A stretch of DNA of 64,000 nucleotides from Pelomyxa schiedti (taxonomy: Eukaryota > Evosea > Pelobiontida > Pelomyxidae): the NCBI GenBank assembly GCA_020536535.1, contig JAHLWZ010000846.1, positions 1 to 64,000 on the forward strand. The letters are read 5' to 3'. The notes below the pieces were generated by a model. The model ran no database searches and was not told where the DNA came from. It worked only from the letters and a program-made list of their open reading frames with translations. Each line of letters begins with the position of its first letter. Position 1 is the stretch's first letter. Below are positions 1-12,436 of this stretch, piece after piece. The translations under genes and the position numbers were made by a program.

Positions 1-434
1 TGTTTGGTTGTGTCATAGCGTCATCCCTGGTGCCCGTCAGGACTGAAAGAATAATAGTGCCATTTTCTTGCGTGGTTTTTGGTTTACAAAGGAAAAAACA
101 GAACATACGAAAGACATTGGTCCCAAGTGCGATGAATTCTCATATCAAGCGATAAAAACCATTATTGTAAGTACACTCGAAATTGATGCCAGGATGCATC
201 CAACCACCTTACAACCACCCCACAGAAAATAGAAACAAGGAAGTTGCTTGGTGATCAATCTGGAAATCTTCTTTCCTTGCGTGCAGTGCTGAGTCTACCC
301 CCCAAATAATGATCACTCGGGTTGTGTGCAAGAGAAAGGGGTGGAGTGAAACGTGAAACTGTCCGCGAATAGTTTGAACAAAGATCGCCCTCCCGTTAGC
401 GGACGCCGGCAGTGTCACCTTCCAAATTTGGCAT
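1..434 (-). CDS. Possible 5' part of an unrecognised gene (runs off the left edge)
   Basis: Weak model. An ATG at 434 on the minus strand opens a short reading frame (MPNLE). It continues in frame if a 60-nt intron with a CTAAC branch site and then a 42-nt intron are removed, giving a hydrophobic stretch with the residues LPCFYFLWGG followed by CKVVGCILASISS. The intron sizes match the rest of the window and a divergent partner for the next gene would fit the layout. No family is recognised, and the last 150 bases to the edge give no clear exon. It could equally be promoter and 5' leader sequence of the phosphatase gene. Confidence 0.2.
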
Positions 435-629
435 TGCGTAAGTGATGTTGTCTCGGAAAAGCGAGTTTTTCCTCCATGAAGAAAAACTTTCGCTTTCAGT
501 GCGTCCCTTTCTTTGTTTTGTGTTTGACAAAACCCACCCTAAAACCCACAGATCCCCACGCACCGCACATCAACACACAATTGAACCACAACACACAACC
601 GTTAGTATAAAGCCACAACAAAACCCAAG

Positions 630-2686
630 ATGCACCACACCGCTGACAACCAACAACCAATCTACAACACAATGCCTCTGAAGCGGTCACATTCCCAGTC
701 TCAGATGCCAGTTTTTGACAACGACGCTCAGGATCAGGACACAGACGGCGGTGGAACCGCTGATCACCCTGATAACCCTCATGATTCCTCGCCCCGGCAT
801 ATCCACCACACCCACGCCCACATCCACTCCCATAATCACCGCCACCACCAGCACCAGCGCCTGCCACCTCCGTCCTCCGCCGCTGCGCTGTCTTCTCTCC
901 CGCCTGCCTCTTCCACATCCTTGCCGCTATTATGGGATGTCAGGGGGCGCGGCCTGGATCGGTCCGGCATTTTGTCCCTGGGCGCGTCTGAGCCACATGA
1001 TTCATCGTGCACTACTTCGTTTTTGTCTGATAGGATCATACACAGAGGTGAGAATGAGGGTTGTGATTATGGTCACCAGGATGAGCATTTGGCTGCCGAT
1101 CGGACTGAGACTATTCCTGGGTTTGAACTTGGCTTGCAGAATAGCTGCACTGATGCGCCTCATCAAGACTTGTTTTCAGACAATAATGTGTCAAATTCCA
1201 ACCCTGGAATGGGGATTCTTGTGGCTGAGGACCACACGACAGCCTACGAAACCAGACATGTAAGAAAAAGGCTACTGGAGGAGGAGCTCATGGAATTGTG
1301 TAATCCAGTAAGGCCAAAACAGGAATTCCGGGTACTGTGACTGTCGTTTTTTTCCTGTGGTTTATTTTAATTAGAGTATCCAAGAAGAATACACCAACAT
1401 ATGCTTGGCTGATTTCCCTGTAGCATTACGCGATTGTAATTTATCGAAAAATAGATATGAGGCTGTTATACCTTGTATGTCCAAACCCTCTTTTCCAAGG
1501 TGCATTCTCACCCCAATCAAAGATGATCAAACTCGAGTTATACTACGGGAAGATGGGAACGAGGGGTCCGACTATATAAATGCCAGTTACATTAAGGTAC
1601 TAAACTTTCTCTCAGATATTTAGCTAACTTTCATGTTTAGGGGGAGGTAGAAGGAAGTGACAGAGCATACATTGCAACACAGGGTCCCCTTGAAACCACT
1701 TTTCCTGATTTTTGGCGCATGGCATGGGAGACTTCTTGTGAATTAATTGTGATGTTAACCAAAGAATCAGAACACAAAGCAGTGAGTCGAGTCAATACTC
1801 AACGAAGAATTCTAAACGTAAGCAGGTCAAAGTTGATAGATATTGGCCGGATGCACAAATCACATCTCGAGTATATGGTTTGATCACTGTTTCTTTGATT
1901 GAAGAAGACTGCACTGATAACTCCATTATTCACAGAGTATTCCAGCTCGCTCACTCGGAAGTTTGTACGCCAGGCATTATTCACTTCACTTAGCCTATTT
2001 CTAGCATCCAGGACAGCACCGTGTGGTTGAGCAGTATCAATACCAAGGCTGGCCTGACCAAAGCGTTCCTGAGACTACTCAGGATATACGCCAACTCATT
2101 TGTAATATAAGCCACACTTCACCTATCACCAAAAAACCGCGTCTGTCTTCTTCACCACCATCTTCTCCTTCACAGCTTCCTAAACTACCAAAGCCAACCA
2201 TTGTGCACTGCAGGTACAAGCAATTCCCCATTTCATTTGTTCTAATTGCAAATAGTGCGGGAATTGGCCGCACAGGAACCTTCTGCGCAATTCATATCAG
2301 TATAGAAAAGTTGTATCACTATATTGTATCAAACTGTATTACACTCGTACAACCTCCTGCGGAATGCCCTCCCTTGCAGGCCTCCACCATCACCACTCCC
2401 TCATCTCCAACGTCATCAGAAGAGGATAGGGAAATACAACTCCTGACCGCCTCAATTGGCGTTCTCAAACAAATAGACATGTATAATATAGTTCGCCATC
2501 TCCGAGAGCAAAGACCCGGAATGGTACAGCGAGAGGTAAAAGCCAAACTTCACATCACCGAAGTGTCTAACGGGCAATTCCACCTAGGCACAATACTCGT
2601 TCTGCTACTGCGCAGTACAAGACGAGATGGTGGAGTTGGGCCTATTGCCTGACCACCTTGTGTCTAAACTCTACAAATCACGTTAG
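630..2686 (+). CDS. Classical protein tyrosine phosphatase, 7 exons
   Basis: Hydrolyses phosphotyrosine on proteins, probably in the cytosol since no signal peptide or membrane segment is seen. Exons 630-1331, 1375-1596, 1641-1781, 1826-1960, 2005-2213, 2256-2535 and 2588-2686 join in frame through introns of 42-52 nt. The first ~230 residues are His/Ser/Pro-rich low complexity. The catalytic domain then shows in order [18 protein letters not shown], the NxxYxxxxP-type KNRYEAVIP motif, [39 protein letters not shown] with the WPD general acid, and the P-loop [10 protein letters not shown], whose Ser codon is split by intron 5. The Q-loop region QRPGMVQ follows. A Ser/Pro-rich insert (about residues 370-390) lies just before the P-loop. 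The start could also be the in-frame ATG at 672. Confidence 0.92.
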
Positions 2687-3054
2687 TCCCTTAGCTCCCC
2701 AACGTCCATTGCTCTTACAAAAAAAAAAAAAAAAAAAAAAAAGGAGAAGAAAGTGGACTCCCACTTCCCCCTTGTGGGCGCAAGGTATTCGGCCAACAAT
2801 CAGGGAGCCCATTATTTGGAAACCAGAGCTCTGCTACCCCACCACCATCCGCAAACACACCAACCATCACGGGTTGCTCATCAAGTGTATCATAAATAAG
2901 GAAGTTGCGCTCCATTTTGGGGTTGGCGCAATCCCAAATTGTCAGATTATTCCCTCACACTTTCCGTCTCCATTTCTTTTCTTCCAGTTTTTCCCACGAA
3001 GGAAAGAGAAGAACCAAACCAAACAACAAAAACCAAAACCCGTACCACGGAACG
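2687..3054. other. Intergenic spacer between same-strand genes
   Basis: Holds the 3' end of the phosphatase gene, a 24-A homopolymer (2719-2742) followed by purine-rich sequence, and the A/C-rich leader of the next gene (about 3000-3050). No supported gene is seen on either strand. A TATA box is not obvious. Confidence 0.6.
2719..2742. repeat. Homopolymer run, 24 A
   Basis: An uninterrupted A run lies 33 bases after the phosphatase stop codon. It may be a slippage-prone microsatellite in the 3' region. Similar T runs lie inside introns at 11077-11092 and 24873-24897. Confidence 0.85.
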
Positions 3055-4987
3055 ATGTCGAACAACGAAAAGGCGGTACCGCTGCTCAGCCTATCGGTCC
3101 AAGAGCCCGCCCCCGAAGTGGTGTCTCCTGTCCTCGTGGCGGCGGCAAGCATCCCCACAGAGGCCCCGACGTCGCCACCTCAGTCGCCGCCGCAGTCGCC
3201 GCCGCAGTCGCCGCCGCAGTCGCCCATGCTGTCGTTCTCGTCGGCGCCGCTGTCTCCTTCCTTCTCCGAGAAGAGGAGGCGCGCGTACGCCCTGGCCACG
3301 TCGCTGGGGGCCGGCGCCCTCGTCGCGGCGCTGTTCTGCGCCTCCCTGGCCGTGTCCCTGATGCGCCCGGACGGCTCCGTCCCGGCCTCTGCCGCCACCA
3401 GCGTCGCCGTCGTCATCGGCGACGGCATGGGCTTCTCGGCCCTCTCTCTGTCCCGTGCCTGCGTGGCGTCGTCATTTTTGGGCGGCCAGGGCGCCGAATC
3501 TGCTATCTGCTACGGTGTATTGGGTGCGGGTGGCGTTGATGTGAGATTGACTGTTGATTCCTTTTTGGTGGGCAGCATGCGGAGCTGCTCGAACTCTAGC
3601 CTTATAACGGACTCTGCCGCGGCCGCCACGGCACTGGCTTGTGGGAAGAAGACCACGAATGGCAGAGTAGGTATGCATCCAGCCACGGTAAATGTGAGTT
3701 TATTCCAAACTCTGACAAAGGGTGGAGGAAAACGGGGCGGGTTGCAAGTACTTTCATTCTAAACGGCTAAGCATAGGCGTGACTGCTGATGGAATGCCAA
3801 TCGCGTCACTCCTCGAGTCTGCGAAAATGCGCGGTCAGAATGTGGGTGTATTGTGCACATCTCGCGTTACGGATGCAACTCCAGCTGCATTTACAGCACA
3901 TGTGTCTTCAAGATACAACGAACAAGAAATTGCTTTACAACAGGTTTTCTTGCTGTTTCCTCTTCCTGCATTGGTGTAATGGAGCTATATAGCTGGATTT
4001 AGGAATTGATATTATCATTTGTGGTGGCTCGTATTACTATTTACCCGAAAATAGAGATGACCACCGTGACCTCTTGAGTGAAGCAGCAGCCAAAGGGTAT
4101 TTCTCTTGTGGGACTGTAAACTTAAACTCAGTTTAATCAGATACATGGTTTTCACAAATACTACACTTTTCCTCGAAGCCCATGCAAGGGGCACACTTCA
4201 TCCCCCCATTCTGGCCCTACTAGCGTCCTCAGACCTCCCGTTCACCATCGATCAAAGTGAATTATCTCTGGCCAAAATGACCGAAATTACTCTGGGCCTG
4301 ATAACTGCGCCGTTCTTTTTACTTGTGGAATCTTCAAACATTGGTACACCCACCCCCCCACTAATAAAAATAGCCTCGACATTTATTTTTCGCTCACAAT
4401 CAACAGACCACGCCGCCCATGTGCATGACCCCGCTTCTGTGTACCATGAAGTTATGGACTTCTGGGATACCTTGTCTGTGCTGAATGCATCAAACGGTCT
4501 GCTTGTTGTGGGGATGGCTGATCACGAAACCGGGGGCTTGTCACTCACCGATGGCCTGAATAGCTTATGGGATCCAGACATTGTAGCCAACGTCGATGCG
4601 TCGTGTCACAGAATGGCAGACATCCTTCTCTCGGGTTCCGCGAACGCAACCGAGGTGCTGCAGGAATTCGCTCACATCAGTCCCACAAGTGCGGAGCTGG
4701 CCGTGATTGAGGCGGCTGTTCAAGGCGGCGTGGAGAGGCTGATTGAGACGTCACTTGGAAACGTCGTTTCGCGGCGCTCGGGTGTCTCTTGGTCAACGGT
4801 GAATCACACTGGCGTGGATGTGCCTCTGTTTGCATTCTGCCCGGGAAACTGCACTTGTGGGAGTGCACTGCAGTATTTGAGGGGCAATGTGGATAACACA
4901 TTTGTAACAACAGTTCTGGAATCATTTATGGGTGTTAGTCTTCAAAATGACACTGCTAGTCTCAATCAGACTATCAGGCTTGTGTAA
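3055..4987 (+). CDS. Alkaline phosphatase, type II membrane form (copy 1)
   Basis: Phosphomonoesterase of the alkaline phosphatase superfamily. Exons 3055-3670, 3777-3943, 3993-4096, 4141-4343 and 4407-4987. The N-terminus is Pro/Gln/Ser-rich (PPQSPPQS repeats), then basic EKRRR, then one hydrophobic span (about residues 85-105). This predicts a type II membrane protein with the enzyme outside or in the lumen. Metal and catalytic motifs are VVIGDGMGFS, TDSAAAATALACG (nucleophile Ser), SRVTDATPAAF, ESSNIDHAAH and ADHETGG, and NHTGVDVPLFA near the end. Canonical EGSMID is ESSNID here. Several NxT/NxS sites lie in the lumenal part. All four intron positions match the copy at 10313-12350. The 3' end faces the RasGAP gene with 41 bp between stops. 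Confidence 0.93.
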
Positions 4988-5028
4988 TAGAAAATGGATT
5001 TTGGATTTTTTGTTGTTATAAGGAACAG

Positions 5029-8003
5029 CTAGGTTTTTTTTAATGCTCTAACTACTGCCGTGCTCCATAATGGGTTCTCGTTGTATTTCTTCTGAAGCAC
5101 TACTGAGAATAACTGGGAGAATATGAGTTTAAAGGTAGGTGAAGTTGTTATTAGTGCTGAATGTTTCTGGCGGGATTTGATGTGGAAAAACATACCGCTG
5201 AGTGCTCCTCGGTCTGCCCCTTGTTTATTGGTTACTACCATCAACTAAAGGAGGGATGTTTTCTTACCTCTCGATTTTACAAGTTCCTCCATCTTTACAA
5301 GATATTCACATATGTTCGCAAGAGTGTCTGCTATCTCCTTACTGGGAAAAATTATGAATGTCAAATTGGGAGCAGACAATTACCCTCTTGCCTTCTCGGC
5401 AGCGAGTTGCTCCTTAATTGATTTAGTTTCAGAATCCAATAGACCCCCCAGCTCCTTTGTTGTGTTGGTGGACCGTTGCTCGTCATCTAGTCTCCGGGTA
5501 GTTTGATCGATCTCAGTAACAATTACTACAAGTGGGTGATTAAAGGGTTGAAATACGTAGTGAGAATGATGAAGCACATACATTTGTGAACACGTTTGAG
5601 TTCATCAGCTGTTCTCTCTAAACCATTCTTTTGGTCTACAGTTTTTCTATTTTGATCAACAAGAGATGACACTTTCTTCTCCCACACCTTGTAAAGATTT
5701 TTAATAATATCACTATACAACTGTCACAGCTACTTTGCAATAGGCGTCAAGAGAAGCAGTCAATTGTTTCCTTGCTTCTTCTTCAGCTTCAGAATCATAG
5801 CCTCCACTTCGAGAGGAGGCATCTCCAACTATACAGGACTTTAGCTGATCTGTGAATGGCTTCAAGAAAGTGAATTGATGAAGAAAGGAGTAAAACGAAC
5901 CAAGAAAGGATATTCTTTTGACAAAAAGGAGCATAATTCATTGAGATGAGGTCTTATCAGGTCCACAACTTCTACTAAAGGTACTTGCGGATGTTGTTGT
6001 GGAACAAATTCCAGAGCCCCTTCGTAGGCCTTCACATCCTATAATATTTTAACTGGACAAAACTTCAAGTACGTGTAGTACTGTTATCTGGTTCAAGAAC
6101 TTCATAACTTGTGGAATTTTTTGGGATATAAACTCAGTAAACACTGACATGTATTCTTCAAAAGAATCAGCAGCAGTGTTACTAGATAACCATTGAAGGG
6201 TTTTGGAAATAAGAACAAGGTTTCGCCTCACACCCATGCTTGGAGATTCTTTTGTCGTTAAAGAAGGAAGTCATCGTAAGGGAAAGACCTGAAACTAGCC
6301 CGAATTGGTCTGGAGAAACCAGAGCTGGACAGAAAAATCTCACAAAAATGAATGCCCCAAGGGCTGAGGCCTTTGAATAATTTGGGAATTTCTCCATCAT
6401 CATATCTTGTGATGCTTTAAGGAATAGTCTTATATGCCTAAAGGGTTCTAGTCATTCCATTTGCATCGAATATATTTACAAAAAGTTCTTAAAAGCTATT
6501 GACCGTTCGATATCAAAAACCTACCTGGGCATTCTTTTTGCAGATTCTGTTATTCTGTCTGTGAGAGCATCCAATATTTGTAATAATATTTTGGTGTTTT
6601 CTATGCGTGTGGCCTCCTCAACTCGTGATGGATCGATCTGAAACGGTGAGTGCAAATTAAGGAAGTGGCAGTGTTACCTCCAATGCACGACTGAGCGAGC
6701 ACAACTTTGCCAGAGTATCGTCCAAGCAGTAATGCAGGTATTGATTGCCTTCAAGTTTGTACAAAACTGCTACCATACGCGAAGCGGCACTGGATCCACG
6801 AAACATATTGGAAGGGGCAGCTGTCAGAGTGTTTTAAAGGGATGCAATGGAATGCATGGTGTTGATGATAGTTGTTGTGATAGAATTTGATTGTTAAATG
6901 TAGAAAGATGCCTGATTGCTGTATTTCCTTAACTATACTCCAACGCAATAGTCTTTGAGTCATTTGATGGGCAGAGAAAAACTATTTGTCTTTTAGAGGG
7001 GGAAGGTAGCCAAGAAAACCTTGAGCAAAGTAGTGGCACAGGGAGATAAGGCAGCTGGGGATTTTTCTTTTGACAAAATAACACAAAATAAACTCCACAG
7101 AAGTTCACTGTTGGGTGATAACAGCATCTTTCAAAATAAGTGCAAAAATCTAAAGGCAAGTCGCCGTACTTGTCCAATAACCGAAAACCGCGATGCCTTT
7201 GCCAAACTTAGTAGTTCCTGCTGTGAGGTCGATAGCGCATTTTGACCAGACTGTGACAGTGCCTGACTTGCTGTCAATTGAACCGACCTAGGTGTAGGAA
7301 GCTGCGAAATGGCAGGAGCGGCAGCCGGGCTCAAAGTTGGGCTCAAAGTCGCCACAGGTTGGGTGCTGGGAACACCCAAAAGTGGCAGCGACGGAAGAGC
7401 AACAGGAACCGATGGCAGTGGAGGCGGAGGTGGCGGTGGAGAGCCCTCCCTCTCAGGCACAACAGCAACAACATCCCGCGAATCACGCATTTCCCTTTCT
7501 CTGTCCCTATCTTTGTCCTTGCTATCCCTATCTTTGTCTTTGTCTTTGTCCTTGTCCTTATCCTTCGATGACGACGTCAAGTGCAATCTCCTGGTGGTCT
7601 GGCCCGAAAATGCCTTGGCCTTGCCCCACAGGGACCGATGAAAAGAGCCCCCCGCAGAGGAAGGCGGGGGAGGCGGAGGGGGCGGAGGGGGCGGCGGCGG
7701 GGGCGGTGGAGGAGGCGGAGGCGGAGGCGGCGGGGGGGTAGCAGCGGGGAGAGGAGGAGGCGGCGGCGGGTCCCGACCCTCCTCCGTCCCCGTGCTGGGG
7801 GGCGCCGCGGGCAGTGGCTCCAGCAGGTCAGCCAGCGCGGGCCCCGACAGCTCGTCGACGTGGCAGTGGCGCATGGTGTGGTACTTGCGGGTGACCATGC
7901 GCCTGTTCTTCGCCGGCCGCAAGGGGGGCGGGGGCGGCGGAGGCGGGTCCTCCGAGTCACTGCAGTGCTTCGTTTCCGAGGCAGGCACAGTTCCGTCCGA
8001 CAT
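5029..8003 (-). CDS. RasGAP protein with long polyproline N-terminus
   Basis: Predicted GTPase activator for Ras-type proteins. The ATG is at 8003. The first exon (8003-7170, 278 codons) encodes low complexity: several polyPro blocks including an uninterrupted Pro run, an SxKDKDKD/RDRE charged repeat and Pro/Ser stretches. Later exons encode the RasGAP domain, about 6830-6100. It includes NMFRGSSAASRMVAVLY (arginine-finger loop), the helix VEEATRIENTKILLQILDAL, and the hallmark FVRFFCPALVSPDQFGL, then LVLISKTLQWLS. The C-terminus (about 5800-5280) is helical and charged (TTRRLDDEQRSTNTTKEL; IADTLANICEYLVKMEELV), likely coiled coil. The last one or two exons are uncertain, so the stop may be at 5029 or somewhat upstream. 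PolyPro suggests profilin or SH3 partners (inference). Confidence 0.85.
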
Positions 8004-8108
8004 CGCACCCCCACAACGAAACGAAGGAAGAGGTTATTTTTGTGTGGATTTTTTCTGATTATTCTTTCGCATTGTTCTTTTCGCGTATCGTTTCGGCAAC
8101 CGTGATCG
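8004..8108. promoter_or_regulatory. Shared 105-bp divergent promoter region
   Basis: This is all the DNA between the start codons of the RasGAP gene (-) and the carboxypeptidase gene (+). It must therefore contain both core promoters and both 5' leaders. No TATA box is clear. Confidence 0.6.
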
Positions 8109-10150
8109 ATGGTGCCGTGTCGGGTGTTGCTCAATGTGGCTCTTTTTCTGGCTTGTGTGATTGGAGTGATGAGTGATGACGTGGATCTGTTGCTCGACGC
8201 CATTGTGTCCGACACTGTATCCCATAACCCCTTCTCCTCGCCATTCTGGCATCTTGTAAACCACAGAGAATGCGTCGGACTCACAGATTCCAAAAAAACC
8301 AAAATAAAGGAGCAGTTCGATAGAATCTATGAAATGTGCGACACTTTTGGCTCCAGGCTTACTGGGTCTCAGGACTTGGAAGGTACCTGTTGACAATTAG
8401 CTTACTGGTATTTTATGTTGATCATGTAACAAGATTCTTTTGACTGGTGTCAGCAGCTTATGACTGCAGGTAACTTGCCTTTTATTATTTTTTTGCGCCG
8501 GTCCAACTGGAACAACCTCTGTGACTATTAGATGGTCTGGAATACTCCCCAGAGAAAGTACCAGCTCCCCATTGGATACACAACCACCACGGCGATGAAC
8601 TATTGCTATTGTCCCCAGGAAAGCAGCGATACTTATCTGTTACATGTTTGGGAGACTCAATCGGAACTGGTGAGTTTCCACTTGGATTCAGCACCTCTAG
8701 TCTCAGCGAATATAGGGTCTTCCCCAGTGACTGCCCAAGTTCTTGTGGTTAGCAGTTTTGATGAACTGCAGGCCCGAGCTGACGAAGCAGTAGGGAAAAG
8801 TACCTTAATTTCTTTTCCTCTTTCCTTCTGATGGACTCATAGTTGTGGTTTATGACAGTTCGTATTCTCAACAACTACTCTAATATTTACATCTTTTCTC
8901 TAGTCCCATTTACAACATACGGAGCTTCTTCTCCATACAGGATAAATGGAGCTGTAGAAGCAGCCAAGGTTGGCGCGTATGTTCATCCTAAAATACTAGC
9001 ATAATGTAATTTGTTTTTAGTATTGCATCACTTACTAATTCGATAACGCAACTGAGTTTGTATACACTTCACACTGGAGTAATGTATTACGAAGAGGGAG
9101 TGACTGTCATACCTGCAGGCTCCATTACAGGTGATTCAACACTTTATCACCAGATTTGAGCTATTTGTGACAGTCATAGTGTAAAAACTCAGGATTTTTT
9201 TTGTAGTTGAAGATGCTCAGATGTTACACAGAATGCAAAATCGTTCACAAACACCAACGCTTCAACTTACACTTGATTGCTCACGTGCCGGATTCACATC
9301 ATCGAGAAATTTGATAACTGAGGTCAAGGTGCACTAGGCCCACTGCTAATCACGTTTTACCTGACGGAATATACAGGGCAGTTTATATCCTGATGAGTTG
9401 GTGATTATCAGTGGCCACTTAGACTCGTACTTCTCTACATAGTTTCCACCCTAAATTAAACCACATTTAGATGGGATGTTGGCTCAACACTTGGAGCTCA
9501 GGATGATGCCTCTGGTGCTTTTGCTGGCTGGCAGATTGTCAGACTGATGACCCAACTGGGACTAAAAGCAAAAAGAACGATCCGGGCTGTCCTGTGGACC
9601 TGTGAAGAATTTGGTATTTTCCAAACAAAAATGAATGTACCTTAAATTTCTCTGTAGGAGGATGTGGTGGTCGGTCATACACAGGGGAACATGTTGAGGA
9701 GATGAACAACACTTCCATTGCTCTTGAAATGGATAACAACGGCGCTTACATACCCTCAGTCCTCACTACTGACTTGACTCAAGAAGGCCTCGAAATGTTT
9801 CAACCAATTTTGGACAGACTAGCAAAAATTGTCAACGTAACAGCAGAATACGGGGGCGGAGGGGAAGATATTGATCACATGCAGCAGTATGGTGTACCAG
9901 TTCTTGGATTGTCAACCAAGCCAGATGTCAATGTGAACTTATACGCAAACTATTTTGATGTTCACCACAGGTTTTCACTCCCCCAAAAAAACTTTGAATA
10001 CTTACTCACTTCCTCCACAGCCCCGCTGATACAGCCGACAAACTAGTCAAGTCCCAGTGGGACCTTTGTGTATCCACTTTCGCTGTCATATCCTACATGG
10101 TTGCTGACCTCGACTCCCTCCTTCCCCGCACAAATTCCCCTGTTCCCTAA
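8109..10150 (+). CDS. CPQ: Secreted carboxypeptidase Q-like M28 metallopeptidase
   Basis: Zinc dipeptidase of family M28, closest to carboxypeptidase Q (plasma glutamate carboxypeptidase). It probably acts in the lysosome/phagosome or outside the cell. The N-terminal MVPCRVLLNVALFLACVIG is a signal peptide. Conserved blocks across about ten small exons are CDTFGSRLTGS, DGLEYSPEKVPAPHW, SSFDELQARADEAVGK, INGAVEAAKVGA, LVIISGHLDS-type sequence near 9400 (His-Asp ligand), WDVGSTLGAQDDASGAFAG (Asp ligand), WTCEEFGGCGG (catalytic Glu-Glu), EMDNNGAYIP (Asp) and YFDVHHSPADT (His ligand). The protein ends DLDSLLPRTNSPVP at a TAA at 10148. It is divergent from the RasGAP gene, and the second alkaline phosphatase follows 162 bp downstream. 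Confidence 0.93.
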
Positions 10151-10312
10151 AAAAAAGTTCACGAAGCTGAAGGAGGGGAGCTCTTTTTGCGGTCTGGGGG
10201 AGGTTGTTTGCCTGACTCTCTGCATTTCAGAACCATCTGCAACTCTTCTGAAGAAAGCCGCCGATCAACAGAAAAAAAAAACAGAGGCCAGCACCATCGC
10301 CAAGTTGTTCCC

Positions 10313-12350
10313 ATGAACGAGAGCCAACCTCTGATTACGGACACGGGAGAAACCTCCCCAACAACCAACAGTGCCATTCTCACCGCAGAGCCGCCCCCAT
10401 CAACAACCACAGCTGCTACGACTACCACAACAACAACAACATCACCATCGTCGACCACCACCGGTACACCAACCCACGGCGTCGACTTCGACGTGGAGGG
10501 AGGCGCTGCCCGAGGCGGTGGGCGGCACGGCGGCCACCGCAAGCACAAGCACCGCAAGCTCTCGGCCCGCCGCGTCGCCGCGTTCGCGGTGGCCGGCGTC
10601 CTGGCGGCCGTCGCGGTGGGCTGCGTCCTGGTGGCCGTGGGCGTGCGGCTGGCCCGCTCCGACGACGACGACGCCGGCGGCTCGCGCTCCGTCGCCCTGG
10701 TCATCAACGACGGCATGTCGTTCGCGGCGCTGACCCTCGGCCGCGTCGCGGGGGGCTACGGCGTCGACGGCTCGCCGGTGGACGAGTACCTCGTGGGCAG
10801 CCTGCGCACGTGGTCTGGGTCGAGCTGGGTCACGGACTCGGCGGCGGGGGGCACGGCGTTGGGCTGTGCCACAAAGACCATCAACGGCTACGTTGGTATC
10901 TCGTCGTTCTTTTGTGCTGCCGTTTTTGTTTTTTGTTTTTGCTTTTGTTGCTGTTGCTGTTGTTGCAAGGAGAATGCCTTTGTGTTTGTCTGTGTGCGTG
11001 GGTTCTACTATGTGAAGTTTATATATAACACCAATGTACTATAACTTCTACTGGAAAACGTGATCTGAGGATATTGTTTTTTTTTTTTTTTTGTTCAGGT
11101 GTTGATACTGCAGGAAATCCTGTGGCTTCTCTGGCTTATGCTGCAAAGAGGAAAGGAATGGGAACAGCTATTGTTGCAAAATCGAGACTAACGGATGCAA
11201 CACCTGCAGCTTTCACCAGCCATATAATCTCTAGAAAGCTAGAGGAAGATATTGCTGCTCAGCAGGTAACGAGAGAAGTTCCTTAACTACAATCTTCAAT
11301 TCACCCCCTTTTGCTCAACACACAAAAAGATTGATTCTGGGGTTGATGTTATCATTGCTGGAGGTAACTATTACTTCTTACCAGAAAATAGAGAAGATGG
11401 TCGTGATTTACTTGCAGAGGCAGCTACCAAAGGGTATGTTCTTTTTTTTCAATCTCAAGTTTAACCTGAGATTAGATACATGGTAATCACTTCTATTGAT
11501 GACCTATATTCCCATTGGGAAAATGGAACTCTCCGTTATCCTTTATTTGCACTTGTCACTTCAATGGATGTTGGATTTTCAATTGATGATCCAGACATAA
11601 ATCTCCCTGATATGGTGTCTATGGCATTAGAAATCGTGCCCAAACCCTTCTTCATGATGGCAGAGTGTTCACTCATTGGTATCTCCTCTCAGAGCTCTCT
11701 TCTCCCAACTCAAAACCATCATAGACTACGCCGAGCATGCGCACGATCCCGCCGCGGCGTTCAATGACGTTGTTGAGTTCTTTGATGTCTTTACAACCCT
11801 TCGTGCATACTCTGAAACTCCACTTCTGGTTGTTGCGGTTTCCGATCACGAAACAGGCGGCCTGGGCCTGGGAGGGAACAACTATTCCTATAACCCCGTT
11901 GCACTCTCCCGCGTCAATGCCTCCTCCAGGTCAATGGCAAACATGATGTTCCTAGGCCAGGACCCAACAGCCGTACTTGAAGAATACGCCGGTATTACAC
12001 CAACAGAGGACGAGCTCACTACCATTGCCGCTGCATTGCAGACCAATGCCACTATACTATCCATTGCCCTCGGCAACATAGTTTCGGATTCCGTTTCAAT
12101 CTATTGGACCACTCTATCCCACACCGGGGCTGATATCCCTCTTTTCGCTGCAAATGAGTGGGACCCTCCAGACATCCCTTTTGGTGCCAATAATGACAAC
12201 ACCGCAGTGCCCCTAAAAATAGCGGAATACTTGGGACTGGACCTTGCTGAAGCCACCAATGAACTGAGGGAACAAATGGGCAAAACTACAATGCACTCGG
12301 CACAACAACATGGCCGCGCCTCGAAGGATCCTTTCCACACACAACCGTGA
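10313..12350 (+). CDS. Alkaline phosphatase, type II membrane form (copy 2)
   Basis: Paralogue of the 3055-4987 gene with the same architecture. The cytosolic N-terminus is Thr/Pro-rich with a Thr run and a HRKHKHRK basic patch, followed by a single hydrophobic span VAAFAVAGVLAAVAVGCVL. Exons are 10313-10895, 11099-11265, 11330-11433, 11476-about 11680 and about 11727-12350. Motifs are ALVINDGMSFA (metal Asp kept, Gly to Asn beside it), VTDSAAGGTALGCATK with nucleophile Ser, SRLTDATPAAFTSH, SLIDYAEHAHD, VSDHETGGLGLG and SHTGADIPLFAANE. Intron 1 (203 nt, T-rich and CTGTTG-rich) is about four times the local norm. Its 3' end converges on the arrestin-domain gene (86 bp). Confidence 0.93.
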
Positions 12351-12436
12351 CCAGCATAATTTTTAGTTTAAAACTATTAGAAACAAACAATTATCTCATT
12401 CTTGTGTTTTAAAAGCCCTGCTGATAAATTACTTTG

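Noticed and set aside
209-418. 69-codon minus-strand frame at the left edge
   Set aside because: It begins with GTG and has no family motif. Only the weak ATG-434 spliced model was kept, at low confidence.
5161-5506. Plus-strand frames near 5200-5500 as a small gene
   Set aside because: They oppose the coiled-coil C-terminus of the RasGAP gene and show no splice-joined motif.
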